Assembly (NCBI RefSeq): GCF_024160875.1
Contig: NZ_JAIULA010000001.1
Span: 62,001 to 126,000 of the forward strand
Reading direction: 5' to 3'
DNA length: 64,000 nt
DNA from: Ligilactobacillus ubinensis
GTDB taxonomy: Bacteria; Bacillota; Bacilli; Lactobacillales; Lactobacillaceae
Shown in pieces: positions 17,644 through 26,764 of the stretch (its first letter is position 1; each line of letters starts with the position of its first letter). A program made the translations under genes and the position numbers. The notes below the pieces were generated by a model. That model was not told the origin of the DNA, did not search any database, and worked only from the letters and a program-made list of their open reading frames with translations.

Positions 17644-17684
17644 AGAGGGATCAGTTTTTAGATAAACTGGTCTCTTTTATTTTT
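17644..17684 (+). terminator. Intrinsic terminator (attenuator) between leader peptide and OsmC-like gene
   Basis: The arms 17644-17657 and 17664-17677 form a 14-bp stem with three G-U pairs and a 6-base loop, followed by TTATTTTTT. CTAAACT at 17623-17629, just after the leader stop, can pair with AGTTTTTAG (17653-17661, two bulged bases), which would break the stem. A ribosome at the leader stop would cover CTAAACT and favour termination; one stalled at the Cys codons would not. Confidence 0.75.
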
Positions 17685-17701
17685 TGCAAAGGAGAATTAT
17701 T

Positions 17702-18124
17702 ATGGGAAAATATGTTGTTAATTCTAGTTTAAGGAACATTGGTTATCAAGTTGGTACACAAGCAGGAGTTCATCGCTATATAATGGATGAACCTACGTCT
17801 TCTTTAGGAACAGATGCTGGGCCTAATCCAGTTCAATATTTAATTGGGGCAGTTAATGGATGTTTAGCAATTACAGCGCGTGCTGTTGCGAGAAAGCATA
17901 AAATTAAGCTGGAAAAATTTGAGATACGCTCAATTGGAAACGTAGCTAAGTATGCTGATGGAACTTCAGCTGTTGATGAGATTACAGTTAACGTAACCTT
18001 TAAGGCAGACATTAGTGGTACGGACAAAGAGGAATTCATTAATGAAACACTAGCTAAATGTACGGTGCATAAGACACTAGAGGCAGGCGTTAAGTTTACA
18101 TTTAATTTTGAACAGGAAGAATAG
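17702..18124 (+). CDS. OsmC-like redox protein
   Basis: ATG 17702 follows AAAGGAG and gives a 140-residue protein of standard OsmC/Ohr size. The two catalytic cysteines are present: Cys54 in VNGCLAI, at the start of the central helix, and Cys120 in LAKCTVH. OsmC/Ohr proteins reduce organic hydroperoxides with thiols; some members act in sulfur metabolism. It lies behind a Cys/Met-rich leader and terminator and is followed 18 bases later by an oligopeptide-binding lipoprotein, so both are probably induced when sulfur amino acids are scarce. The sulfur link is inferred. Confidence 0.85.
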   Translation: MGKYVVNSSLRNIGYQVGTQAGVHRYIMDEPTSSLGTDAGPNPVQYLIGAVNGCLAITARAVARKHKIKLEKFEIRSIGNVAKYADGTSAVDEITVNVTFKADISGTDKEEFINETLAKCTVHKTLEAGVKFTFNFEQEE

Positions 18125-18142
18125 AAACGGGGATTTTTAAGT

Positions 18143-19762
18143 ATGAACAAAAGTATAATTAAGTTTATTGCTCCAATAATGATTGGTATGTTTTTCTTAG
18201 CGGGATGCTCATCTAAATCAGCAACGACAAGTAAAAAAACAACGTTAAATTTAATGCAATCTTCTGATTTAACCACGCTAGACAACACCAATCAAGCAAC
18301 AATGTCGGAGTTTTCGACTTTAACGAATTTAGATGAGGGCCTCTATAAGCTTAATTCTAAGAATAAAGTGGTTCCAGCCATAGCTAAGTCAATAGCGAAA
18401 CCAACTAACAATGGGAAGACTTATACAATAAAATTACGCAAAAATGCGCGTTGGTCAAACGGAGATAAAGTGACAGCTCAGGATTTTGTATACTCATGGC
18501 GGCGGTCAGTAGACCCAGCGAATAATCCGGTATACACATATGTTTTTAGTGGAATTAAAAATGCGGACGCAATTGTCGCTGGTAAACTAGCCCCAACTAA
18601 GTTAGGCATAAAAGCTAAGGGTAAGTATACATTAGTAATTACCTTGGAGCATCCAATGCAATCATTTAATAAACTAGTGACAATGCCAGTTTTCTTACCA
18701 CAGGATAAGACATTTGTTCAAAAAGTTGGAACAAAAAAATATGGAACAAGTGCTAAATATACAGTTTCTAATGGAGCATTTAAGATTACAAATTGGACAG
18801 GAACTAATAGCTCATACACCTTGGTTAAAAATGAGTATTATTATGCTAAAAAGAAAGTTGCGTTAACCAAGATAAACTATACAACTGTTAAGGATGATAA
18901 TACGGCCTATAATTTGTTTAAAACAAATAAATTAGATGATGCTACGGTTTCAGGTGTGATTGCTCAAGGATTACAAAACAATAAGAATCTAAAAAAAGTT
19001 AGCCGCGCTTGGACATATTATTTGCAGGTAAATCAAAGTAGTAACTCACCATTAGCAAATGCTAAACTAAGAAAAGCAATTTCATTGGTTATTAATCGAA
19101 AGCAATTAACCCAAAAGGTTCTCGCTGATGGTTCTACTGCTGCTGGAAGTTTTGTCAGCCCTAAAACAGCAACTGATCCAACTACAGGTAAAGATTTTAG
19201 TGAAGAAACAGCAACTTCAACGACAGCCGATGTTAAAAAAGCTAAAAAATTATGGAAAGAGGGCTTAGCGCAAATCGGTAAATCTTCGGTAACACTTAAT
19301 TTAATTGCTGAGGATACAGATACACAAAAAAATGTAGCTGAATATATTCAAAGTACTATTCAAAGTAAATTAAGTAATGTGACGGTTAAAGTACAAAATC
19401 TGCCGGCTAAATCATTATCCAGCAAGAAATCGGCTGGTGATTTTGATTTGAGCCTCTGGTATTGGTTAGCTGATTATGCTGATCCAATAAATTATTTAGG
19501 TATTTTAACAAGTGGTAATTCAATGAACCCAGGTAAGTATTCGGATAGCGCATATGACACATATATTGCAAAAGCGCAAACTGCACAAACAACAGCAGCA
19601 TATTGGTCTAATCTTAGAAAAGCAGAGAAACAATTACAAGAATCGACTGGAATTATTCCACTGTACTATGTTAAGGAAGATCATTTAGTTCAATCAGGAT
19701 TAAAAGGTGTTATCTATCATACCGCTGGTTTTGCTGATTATACGAGAGCGTATTGGAAATAA
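18143..19762 (+). CDS. OppA-like peptide ABC transporter substrate-binding lipoprotein
   Basis: The 539-residue protein has a lipoprotein signal with LAGC (Cys22) and the SBP family 5 fold: NLDEGLYKLN, WSNGDKVTAQDFVYSWRR near 110-125, and DLSLWYWLADYADPINYLG near 435-455. No permease or ATPase genes are adjacent, so it would have to dock on an Opp system encoded elsewhere. Its place behind the Cys/Met leader suggests uptake of Cys- or Met-containing peptides. A very strong hairpin follows. Confidence 0.85.
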   Translation: MNKSIIKFIAPIMIGMFFLAGCSSKSATTSKKTTLNLMQSSDLTTLDNTNQATMSEFSTLTNLDEGLYKLNSKNKVVPAIAKSIAKPTNNGKTYTIKLRKNARWSNGDKVTAQDFVYSWRRSVDPANNPVYTYVFSGIKNADAIVAGKLAPTKLGIKAKGKYTLVITLEHPMQSFNKLVTMPVFLPQDKTFVQKVGTKKYGTSAKYTVSNGAFKITNWTGTNSSYTLVKNEYYYAKKKVALTKINYTTVKDDNTAYNLFKTNKLDDATVSGVIAQGLQNNKNLKKVSRAWTYYLQVNQSSNSPLANAKLRKAISLVINRKQLTQKVLADGSTAAGSFVSPKTATDPTTGKDFSEETATSTTADVKKAKKLWKEGLAQIGKSSVTLNLIAEDTDTQKNVAEYIQSTIQSKLSNVTVKVQNLPAKSLSSKKSAGDFDLSLWYWLADYADPINYLGILTSGNSMNPGKYSDSAYDTYIAKAQTAQTTAAYWSNLRKAEKQLQESTGIIPLYYVKEDHLVQSGLKGVIYHTAGFADYTRAYWK

Positions 19763-19770
19763 GTTAAAGA

Positions 19771-19816
19771 GATACAAGAAGAGTCCGAGATGGTTGTCTC
19801 GGACTCTTCTTGTATC
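19771..19816. terminator. 20-bp perfect hairpin between convergent genes
   Basis: The arms 19771-19790 and 19797-19816 are perfectly complementary around TGGTTG. There is no long T-tract on either side, but the position between convergent transcripts (OppA-like gene and the Rrf2 gene) fits a terminator. Confidence 0.7.
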
Positions 19817-19930
19817 CAAATGTTGTGTGCCTATCAAGGCAGCAAGGTGCGTTTAACGGTATAAATGTAGACAGTCTAAGTCCAGAACTTATTCAGGTAA
19901 TACCTAGTCGACCGTCTTTTGTTTTTTTCA

Positions 19931-20359
19931 TTAAACCTTGTTTATTTCCAATAGAAGTTCATCAGTAATATCAGCCAAGCTTATTTTTCGCATTTCTTTT
20001 TCAGCTGCAAGTTGAATACGGTTATATGTGTCATTTAATACAGGCGAGATATTGCTACCGATTGGACACTTTTGATTAGTTGTTGTATCGACATGCAGAA
20101 GATTTTCATCTGGATTAATGGCGGTATAGATATCTAAAAGCGAAATATCTTGTGGTTTAGAAACTAAGGTAGGATTAGCAATACCTTGTTGCGTGGTTAG
20201 AAGATTGTTTTTAGTAAGTTGAGTCATCAGTCTACGGACTAAACTAGGATTTGAGTTAATACTGCGTGCAATAGCTATGCTAGATAAGTTGTCATCTTTA
20301 CATATTACTATATAGGCTAGAATATGGATGGCATCGCTTAGTCTATGCGAATATTTCAT
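19931..20359 (-). CDS. Rrf2 family transcriptional regulator
   Basis: The 142-residue protein has the Rrf2 winged-helix pattern: MKYSHRLSDAIHILAYI at the N-terminus, SSIAIARSINSNPSLVRRLM as recognition helix (~26-45), and a C-terminal helix. It lacks the three-Cys Fe-S cluster set; it has Cys20 and one Cys in NQKCPIG, so it resembles the YwnA-type members. It lies 25 bases downstream of the NmrA-like gene on the same strand and probably controls it, perhaps sensing electrophiles or redox state. Confidence 0.85.
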   Translation of the reverse strand: MKYSHRLSDAIHILAYIVICKDDNLSSIAIARSINSNPSLVRRLMTQLTKNNLLTTQQGIANPTLVSKPQDISLLDIYTAINPDENLLHVDTTTNQKCPIGSNISPVLNDTYNRIQLAAEKEMRKISLADITDELLLEINKV

Positions 20360-20384
20360 GTGATTACTTCGCCTCTCTTCATAG

Positions 20385-21230
20385 TTAGATTTCAGAGATA
20401 GCCTCTGTTAATGGTGTAAGTTTACGGCCTAAAATATCTGTTAAATCACTCGTTTTTTCGGTTAATTCACCATCGCGAATTAGTTTTTCAATCATTAAAA
20501 TTACATCTGCAGCTTCACCGAGACCGTTTTTTTCAAGTTCTTGGCGGTATTTATCATCTGATAGTGATTTGATAGCAAAGGGATTATTTGAAATTTTTTT
20601 GATAGTTTCACCCAGTTCAGCAAAGGTTAAAGCTGGACCAGCAAATTCATAGATCTCTTTAGGATTATCGTGAATTAGTACTTTAACTGCTCCTTCAGCA
20701 TACTCCCTTTCTAGAGCCCAGCCAACACGGCCTTCACCAGCTGAATATAGGAATGGTTGACCTGAAAGAGCACCTTTGATGAGGTCTTTTTGATTTTCTA
20801 GATACCAGTTATTTCTTAAAAAAGAGTGGGCAATTCCGCTGTCTAATAGTGCATTTTCAGTAATTTTATGGTCAGCTGCAAGAGGACTCTCAGCTTGGTT
20901 TGCATGGGGGAAACTAGTATATGCAATGAATCCAACGCCAGCAGCTTTAGCAGCTTGGACGACATTCAAATGTTGTTTGTCACGTGGATAATCACCACCA
21001 GGAAGAGATGAGATAAACAGCAAACGATCAATACCATTAAAAGCTTTTTCTAAACTAGCTTCATCTGTATAGTCAGCTTGACGGATTTCGATACCAGTAG
21101 GTAAAATCTCAGTAGCTTTTTTGGTATTTCTTGCAAATGCCACAATATCTGTTTTATCAACAAGATCGGAAAGGAAGGTAACAGCTTTTTGACCAAATTT
21201 GCCAGTTGATGCAGTAATTCCATATTTCAT
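20385..21230 (-). CDS. NmrA/QOR2-like NAD(P)H-binding oxidoreductase
   Basis: The start at 21230 follows GGAGG at 8-base spacing and gives 281 residues. The N-terminus MKYGITASTGKFG carries the nucleotide-binding loop; later parts (SSLPGGDYPRDKQHLNVVQAAKAAG, FLRNNWYLEN) match the atypical SDR subfamily that includes quinone oxidoreductase QOR2/YtfG. These enzymes reduce quinones with NAD(P)H. An upstream ATG at 21245 overlaps the SD and is rejected. It is paired with an Rrf2 regulator, which suggests induction by quinone or electrophile stress. Confidence 0.85.
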   Translation of the reverse strand: MKYGITASTGKFGQKAVTFLSDLVDKTDIVAFARNTKKATEILPTGIEIRQADYTDEASLEKAFNGIDRLLFISSLPGGDYPRDKQHLNVVQAAKAAGVGFIAYTSFPHANQAESPLAADHKITENALLDSGIAHSFLRNNWYLENQKDLIKGALSGQPFLYSAGEGRVGWALEREYAEGAVKVLIHDNPKEIYEFAGPALTFAELGETIKKISNNPFAIKSLSDDKYRQELEKNGLGEAADVILMIEKLIRDGELTEKTSDLTDILGRKLTPLTEAISEI

Positions 21231-21268
21231 AGATAGAACCTCCAATATGAATAATATAATTCTTTTTG

Positions 21269-21289
21269 ATGTTATTTATAAAGTAACAT
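21269..21289 (-). promoter_or_regulatory. Palindromic operator candidate before the QOR2-like gene
   Basis: ATGTTA (21269-21274) and TAACAT (21284-21289) flank TTTATAAAG, an interrupted palindrome located ~40 bases upstream of the reductase start. The downstream Rrf2 protein is the natural candidate binder. The DNA-binding assignment is inferred from position only. Confidence 0.4.
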
Positions 21290-21457
21290 GAATGATTCAG
21301 GAATTCAATGAATATGATTGCAGTTCCATAAAGTTAATGTAATAGCGGATAAACCGTTTTATTGAAAGAATATTAAAATAGCTTTGCTTTTCAAAATGAA
21401 CTATAATTAGGCGTTAAAGTATAAAATTTATATAAAAATGAGATAAGGAGAATTTTT

Positions 21458-23500
21458 ATGGTAAAACTGACGGCACGTCAACAGAAACTGTTAACGGTCT
21501 TGACTGAAAATGAAAATGGCGTGTCATTAAAAACAATTGAATTTTTACTCAAAGTTAGTCGCCGCACAATCTATCGTGAATTTTCTGATTTGAAATTATA
21601 TTTGCAAAGTCAAAATATTGAAATTGAAAATGTAAATGGATCATATAAACTTACAGGTGCAGTAGGCAGTATATTGCCAGATGTTTCAAAGCAACAGACA
21701 ACAGATAATATTTCAACAGGACGAAGAGAAAACGTCTTAGCAAGTCGATTATTACTAGAAAACCAGCCTGAGAAAATAATTACGTTTGCTTTGGATTTAG
21801 ATGTTAGTGAAGGTACAATTCAGCGTGATCTAACTAAAATAGAAGATTCATTACAAAAATATAATCTGCAGATTACGAAACAAAAAGGCGTTGGTGTTTA
21901 TGTTGTAGGTTCAGAAAAAATGCGACGTCAAGTTTTATGTGGAATTTTGATGAATGAATTAAATGAGTATTATTTTTTACGCTATGTTCAAACAGATGAA
22001 GAAGTTAGGCAAGTACACAGCTTATTTGCCGGTTTGTTACCACGTGAATTATTACAGGAAGTCTATAGAGGCTTGCAGAAAGTGATTTTTCCTGTTATTG
22101 AAATTGCTTCAGATAGGAAAATGATTCAATTGATACTAATTACAGCAATCAGTATCTATCGTGCACAACAAGGCAATCATGTGAAAGTAAAAAAGAATAA
22201 GGATAGTTTACGTTATATTGCTAAAGTTTATGAGTTATTTGCAGCTTTTTTAGCGGATATGCGCACTAACTTAACGACGGATGAAGCATTATATATTGCT
22301 AGTCAAATTGAATTAAGAGATTATACGGTACAGGATTTTGATTTAGTAGAAGAAACAGAGTTACCAGTTTCTTTGCAAGTCCGCGAGTTTATTCGAAACG
22401 TTTCTGATGAGTTTGGTTGGAATTTCCAACGTAATCCAGATTTTTTTAAGCGATTATTGCGCCATATTTTAAATCTAGAAAAGAATAGTAAAGAACGTTT
22501 ACCAAACGGGCATATTGAGACGCTGCAAAACTTAACAGTTAAATATAAAGCACTCTATAATGCGATTCTTAATTGTTGGAGTAAAACATTTGATATTCAT
22601 CTAGTAATTCCTGAATACCAACTATTATTATTATATTTTGCAAATGAATATACAAATAGGAATTACGTGCGAGATGTAGCCGCGTTAATTGTTTGCGAAA
22701 ATGGAATTGGAACAGCCAATATTTTAGCTAGTAGACTAAAAAAGGAACTGCCAGAAGTAAAAAAAATTGATATTTCACATTTAGCTCAATTAGCCCAATT
22801 AGATATTAAAAAATATGATCTTATTTTAGCTACTTTAGAGTTACCAGGGTTTCCAAGAGAATATCAGATTGTAAGTCCTCTACTATTAGATGATGAAGTC
22901 GCAAGGCTAAAAGATTACTTGAATAACTACCAACGACCAGATTATGATGATGTTAAAAGTACTTTTGTAAAACGAAAGAATGCTTCAGAGAAACTTGATC
23001 AGTTATATGAGTACACAAGATTAACAGCAGAACTAGTTAGGAACACTAAAGTCCATGAAATAAAAAAGGAAAGTGACAATATTACTGATTCTATTGTAAC
23101 TGTATTGGATGTGCTAGATGATAACCTTATCTCAGATAAAGAACAAGTCAAAAATGCATTAGTCCATCGCATTGAATTGGCACCTATTGGAATTCCTGAC
23201 ACGAAGCTAGCGTTATTGCATACTAGTAACGCAGCAGTAAAACGATGCTACTTTGCTGTTTTTGAATTAACGCAATCTATCGAGATGTTAGGCATGGATA
23301 AAGAAAAAATGGCGGTTTCACGCTATACATTTATGATTGCTCCAAAAGAAATTACTCCATTTGAGCAAAAGGCATTAGGCATAATTAGTAGCGCTATTGT
23401 TATGAATAGTGAAAATACAAAGATTTTTGAAAAGGGAACGACAAAACAAATTCAAGAACTTTTGGCCAATCAGTTTTTAAATGAAATATTTACGAATTAA
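21458..23500 (+). CDS. PRD-domain transcriptional regulator (BglG/MtlR-type) with EIIB and EIIA-like domains
   Basis: The 680-residue protein has an N-terminal HTH (GVSLKTIEFLLKVSRRTIYREF, about 20-42), a second HTH/Mga-like region (~90-140), two PRD domains (~185-405), an EIIB-like domain (IVCENGIGTANILASRL, with a Cys in the P-loop position, ~408-495) and a C-terminal EIIA-like part with HTSN near 588. Such regulators are phosphorylated by PTS proteins and control sugar operons. No PTS genes are adjacent. The next gene is glmS, 146 bases downstream, so amino-sugar control is possible. Confidence 0.88.
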   Translation: MVKLTARQQKLLTVLTENENGVSLKTIEFLLKVSRRTIYREFSDLKLYLQSQNIEIENVNGSYKLTGAVGSILPDVSKQQTTDNISTGRRENVLASRLLLENQPEKIITFALDLDVSEGTIQRDLTKIEDSLQKYNLQITKQKGVGVYVVGSEKMRRQVLCGILMNELNEYYFLRYVQTDEEVRQVHSLFAGLLPRELLQEVYRGLQKVIFPVIEIASDRKMIQLILITAISIYRAQQGNHVKVKKNKDSLRYIAKVYELFAAFLADMRTNLTTDEALYIASQIELRDYTVQDFDLVEETELPVSLQVREFIRNVSDEFGWNFQRNPDFFKRLLRHILNLEKNSKERLPNGHIETLQNLTVKYKALYNAILNCWSKTFDIHLVIPEYQLLLLYFANEYTNRNYVRDVAALIVCENGIGTANILASRLKKELPEVKKIDISHLAQLAQLDIKKYDLILATLELPGFPREYQIVSPLLLDDEVARLKDYLNNYQRPDYDDVKSTFVKRKNASEKLDQLYEYTRLTAELVRNTKVHEIKKESDNITDSIVTVLDVLDDNLISDKEQVKNALVHRIELAPIGIPDTKLALLHTSNAAVKRCYFAVFELTQSIEMLGMDKEKMAVSRYTFMIAPKEITPFEQKALGIISSAIVMNSENTKIFEKGTTKQIQELLANQFLNEIFTN

Positions 23501-23504
23501 TAAG

Positions 23505-23606
23505 GTATACCAATTCTACTTGACAACCATTGAATAAAAGATTATATTATTTATGTTTAAAGCGTTTATACAAAGGGATAACTCCTTTAAATTGTATATA
23601 CCAATT
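23505..23606 (+). promoter_or_regulatory. glmS promoter with repeated TATACCAATT and a leader hairpin
   Basis: TTGACA (23520-23525), 17 bases, TATATT (23543-23548) is a strong promoter with a start near 23555. TATACCAATT occurs at 23505-23514, just upstream of the -35, and again at 23597-23606 in the leader. Between them TATACAA (23567-23573) pairs with TTGTATA (23592-23598), with AAGG/CCTT inside. Two sites flanking the promoter could allow looping repression, for instance by a GntR-type or the adjacent PRD regulator. I see no glmS ribozyme core. Confidence 0.55.
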
Positions 23607-23646
23607 TTAGAAAGATAATATTTAAAGAAATGAAAGGTTGATTCTT

Positions 23647-25464
23647 ATGTGTGGAATTGTTGGTGTCACAGGTAATCCAGATGCTGTTGAAATTTTATTG
23701 GGCGGTTTAGAACAATTAGAGTATCGAGGCTATGATTCAGCCGGTATTTATGTCAATGATCAAGCTGGAACAGATTACTTGGTTAAAGAAAAAGGGCGTA
23801 TCGCTGATTTACGAGCTGAAGTAGGAGCAGATGTTCACGGCTCAACTGGAATTGGGCATACACGGTGGGCTACTCATGGTGTACCAAGCAAGGAAAATGC
23901 ACACCCACATGTATCAAACGATAAGCGGTATTATTTAGTTCATAATGGTGTTATTGGTAATTTTACTGAATTGAAAGAAGAATATTTACAAGATGTAACT
24001 TTAGTAAGTGAGACAGATACAGAAGTTATTGTTCAGTTAGTTGCTAAATTTGCACGTGAAGGCTTGGACACAGAGTCAGCCTTCAAAAAAGTTTTAAGTT
24101 TAGTTGATGAAAGTTCATCATACTCATTTTTACTACTTGATCGCAAAGACCCTGATACACTTTTTGTTGCAAAAAACAAAAGTCCATTGTTAATCGGAGT
24201 TGGAGACGGCTTTAATGTTGTATGTAGCGATGCAATTGCAATGTTAAAGGAAACGCATGATTTTATTGAACTGGTTGATGGTGAAATTGTAATTGTAAAA
24301 CCTAACTCAATTGTTATTAAAAATCCAGCTGGTGAAATTATGCAGCGCAAGCCATTCCATGTGGATACAGATCCAGCGCAAGCACAAAAGGGTGCTTATC
24401 CATATTACATGCTAAAAGAAATTGATGAACAACCTGGTGTGATGCGCAATCTTATCAAAGAATATATTGCAGCAGATGGCTCAATCAAGATTGATCAAGA
24501 TTTACTTAAAGAGATGTCTGCAGCTGATCGTTTATATATTGTAGCTGCAGGAACAAGTTATCATGCTGGTCTTGTGGGTAAAGAACTATTTGAAAAATTA
24601 GTTAAAGTGCCAACAGAGGTGCATGTTGCATCTGAGTTTGGTTATAATACACCATTGTTATCGAAGAAGCCTTTCTTTATCTTTTTAACACAAAGTGGTG
24701 AAACAGCAGATAGTCGTCAAGTTTTAGCACAGGTAAATAAAGATGGTTATCCAAGCTTAACAATAACAAATGTTATGAATTCAACTCTATCACGAGAAGC
24801 AACATATACATTATTATTATATGCTGGACCAGAAATTGCAGTTGCTTCTACTAAAGCATATACAGGTCAAATTGCATTAGAAGCAATTTTAGCAAAAGCA
24901 TTAGGTGTTCATAACAATGTTCCTACGATTAAAGACTTTGATGTAGCAGGTGAATTAACTAAAGCAGCCAATGGTATGCAAGAATTAGTTGATGAAAAAA
25001 GTGAAATTGAAAAGATTGCAGCAGCTTTATTAAAAGATACCCGAAATGCATTTTATATAGGACGTGCAATGGATTATGCTATTGTGCAAGAAGCTGCTTT
25101 AAAATTAAAAGAAGTTTCCTATATTCAAACAGAAGGTTTCGCATCTGGAGAATTAAAGCATGGAACAATTGCTTTAATTCAGGAAAATACACCTGTGATT
25201 GCAATTATTACAGATAAAAGAACAGCTGCGCATACAAGAAGTAATGCACAAGAAGTAAAGGCTCGTGGAGCAAATATTCTGTATATTGCAAGTCGAGAAG
25301 TTGCAACGCCAACAGATCAAATTGTATTACCAGAGATTACACCGCTTCTTTCAGCATTAGTTGCGATTGTACCAGCTCAGTTATTAGCTTACTATGCAAG
25401 TATTCAACGGGGATACGATGTAGATAAACCACGTAATTTAGCTAAGAGTGTTACAGTTGAATAA
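23647..25464 (+). CDS. glmS: Glutamine--fructose-6-phosphate aminotransferase
   Basis: ATG 23647 gives MCGIVGV, in which Met removal exposes the N-terminal nucleophile Cys of the glutaminase domain; upstream ATGs are rejected for this reason. The 605-residue length is standard. The glutaminase half has HTRWATHG; the isomerase half has two SIS domains (GTSYHAG, SQSGETADSRQ, STKAYTGQ) and ends in DKPRNLAKSVTVE, the canonical C-terminus. It makes glucosamine-6-phosphate, the first step to UDP-GlcNAc and cell wall. Confidence 0.97.
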   Translation: MCGIVGVTGNPDAVEILLGGLEQLEYRGYDSAGIYVNDQAGTDYLVKEKGRIADLRAEVGADVHGSTGIGHTRWATHGVPSKENAHPHVSNDKRYYLVHNGVIGNFTELKEEYLQDVTLVSETDTEVIVQLVAKFAREGLDTESAFKKVLSLVDESSSYSFLLLDRKDPDTLFVAKNKSPLLIGVGDGFNVVCSDAIAMLKETHDFIELVDGEIVIVKPNSIVIKNPAGEIMQRKPFHVDTDPAQAQKGAYPYYMLKEIDEQPGVMRNLIKEYIAADGSIKIDQDLLKEMSAADRLYIVAAGTSYHAGLVGKELFEKLVKVPTEVHVASEFGYNTPLLSKKPFFIFLTQSGETADSRQVLAQVNKDGYPSLTITNVMNSTLSREATYTLLLYAGPEIAVASTKAYTGQIALEAILAKALGVHNNVPTIKDFDVAGELTKAANGMQELVDEKSEIEKIAAALLKDTRNAFYIGRAMDYAIVQEAALKLKEVSYIQTEGFASGELKHGTIALIQENTPVIAIITDKRTAAHTRSNAQEVKARGANILYIASREVATPTDQIVLPEITPLLSALVAIVPAQLLAYYASIQRGYDVDKPRNLAKSVTVE

Positions 25465-25723
25465 TTAGATAGATTTTATTAAAAAGCTTTCTAAACTACA
25501 AAATATATAGTAATTTTCAAGGATTAGTTGCTATTTAACCATATGAAGGTTCCTAACGTATGAATTTGTAGATTAGATGGCTTTTTTGCTACATTCAAAT
25601 AAAGAGTGAGAGTGAACCATTCGCGTTGATTCAGGGACAGTTTATGCTAGATGAGCAGATTTTTGAAGATAAATATGCTATCATGAAACGGGAAATTACA
25701 TAGTTAGGATGGGGTAATTTAGT

Positions 25724-26764
25724 ATGAAAAAAGTAAAGGTAACGGTTGTAGGGTTAGTCGTTTTTTTTGTGATAATTGGAGCAGTTTTACTATGGCGCGG
25801 ACATACACAAAAGAGTACGGAGAATAAGCAAACAAATAAATATAGTACAGAAAAAGCGGAGAAGGTAACAGCACTAACGCTAAGTGGGCGAGTGAGTCCT
25901 AAGGAACAGCGCAGTTTTTCAGTTACCAAGAAAAACTTGGCGGCAATGAAGGTCGAAGACGGTCAGCAAGTTACATCAGGCCAAGTTCTATACACTACAT
26001 ATAATCAAACTAACGCAACACAGTTGGCAGAGTTGAAAACAACATTGGCTAAGGAACAACGTGAGAAAACGGAAGCCACACAAAAGTTGCAAACAGCAAA
26101 AAATACATTGAGTAAACTACAAAAAAGTGATGATGGATATACAGATGCCCAAAATGATGTAACGAGTGCTAGCGATAGTTTGGATGATGCTAATGATAGC
26201 ATTTCTTCCACACAAACTAAGATAAATCAGGTTTCAGATGAAGTTTCACCTAGTGCTACGGCCCCATTTGCAGGAAATGTAACAATAACATATGACAACA
26301 GTGGCAATGCTAAAGTAACTGTAGCCTCAACTGACTTACAAGTTATTGCACAAGTTTCCGAATATGATTATGCTAAGGTGAAAACAGAAGCTAGCGTAAG
26401 TGTTAAAGCTGTTGCAACAGGTAAAAAACAAGACACGATTGTTACTTTAGTATCACTACATCCAACAAGTACAAATTCAGCAGCTGGTTCAAAATATAAC
26501 GTGTATGCTGACTTAGATGGTAGCAAATTTATTGATGGTCAGACGGTAAAAGTTACTGTCCCACAAAGTGGAGTAGTGATTTCAAAGAGTAGTGTTTATC
26601 ATGGAAAAGTTTATGTAGTTAAAAATAACAAGATAGTGGGCCAAAAGGTTTCAGGTAAAAATGAAGACGGAACATATGTGGTAAAAACGGGTCTCACAGC
26701 TGGTCAAAAGGTAATCACTAACCCTGACAACAAGCTTAAAACGGGGGAGAAGTGGCCACAATGA
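25724..26764 (+). CDS. Membrane fusion protein (HlyD/MacA-like) of an ABC export system
   Basis: The 346-residue protein has one N-terminal membrane helix (VVGLVVFFVIIGAVLLW), a biotinyl-lipoyl-like half motif (VEDGQQVTSGQVLY, ~75-90), a coiled-coil region rich in Gln/Lys/Thr (~95-160), the matching half (SATAPFAGNVT) and a C-terminal beta domain. It overlaps the ATPase gene by four bases. With the next two genes it forms a MacAB-like tripartite exporter of the Gram-positive type, usually for peptides or antimicrobials. The 25465-25723 gap before it shows no gene. Confidence 0.85.
   Translation: MKKVKVTVVGLVVFFVIIGAVLLWRGHTQKSTENKQTNKYSTEKAEKVTALTLSGRVSPKEQRSFSVTKKNLAAMKVEDGQQVTSGQVLYTTYNQTNATQLAELKTTLAKEQREKTEATQKLQTAKNTLSKLQKSDDGYTDAQNDVTSASDSLDDANDSISSTQTKINQVSDEVSPSATAPFAGNVTITYDNSGNAKVTVASTDLQVIAQVSEYDYAKVKTEASVSVKAVATGKKQDTIVTLVSLHPTSTNSAAGSKYNVYADLDGSKFIDGQTVKVTVPQSGVVISKSSVYHGKVYVVKNNKIVGQKVSGKNEDGTYVVKTGLTAGQKVITNPDNKLKTGEKWPQ

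Noticed and set aside
23549-23646. glmS ribozyme in the glmS leader
   Set aside because: The leader after the promoter is only ~90 bases and lacks the ribozyme core; only a simple hairpin is seen.
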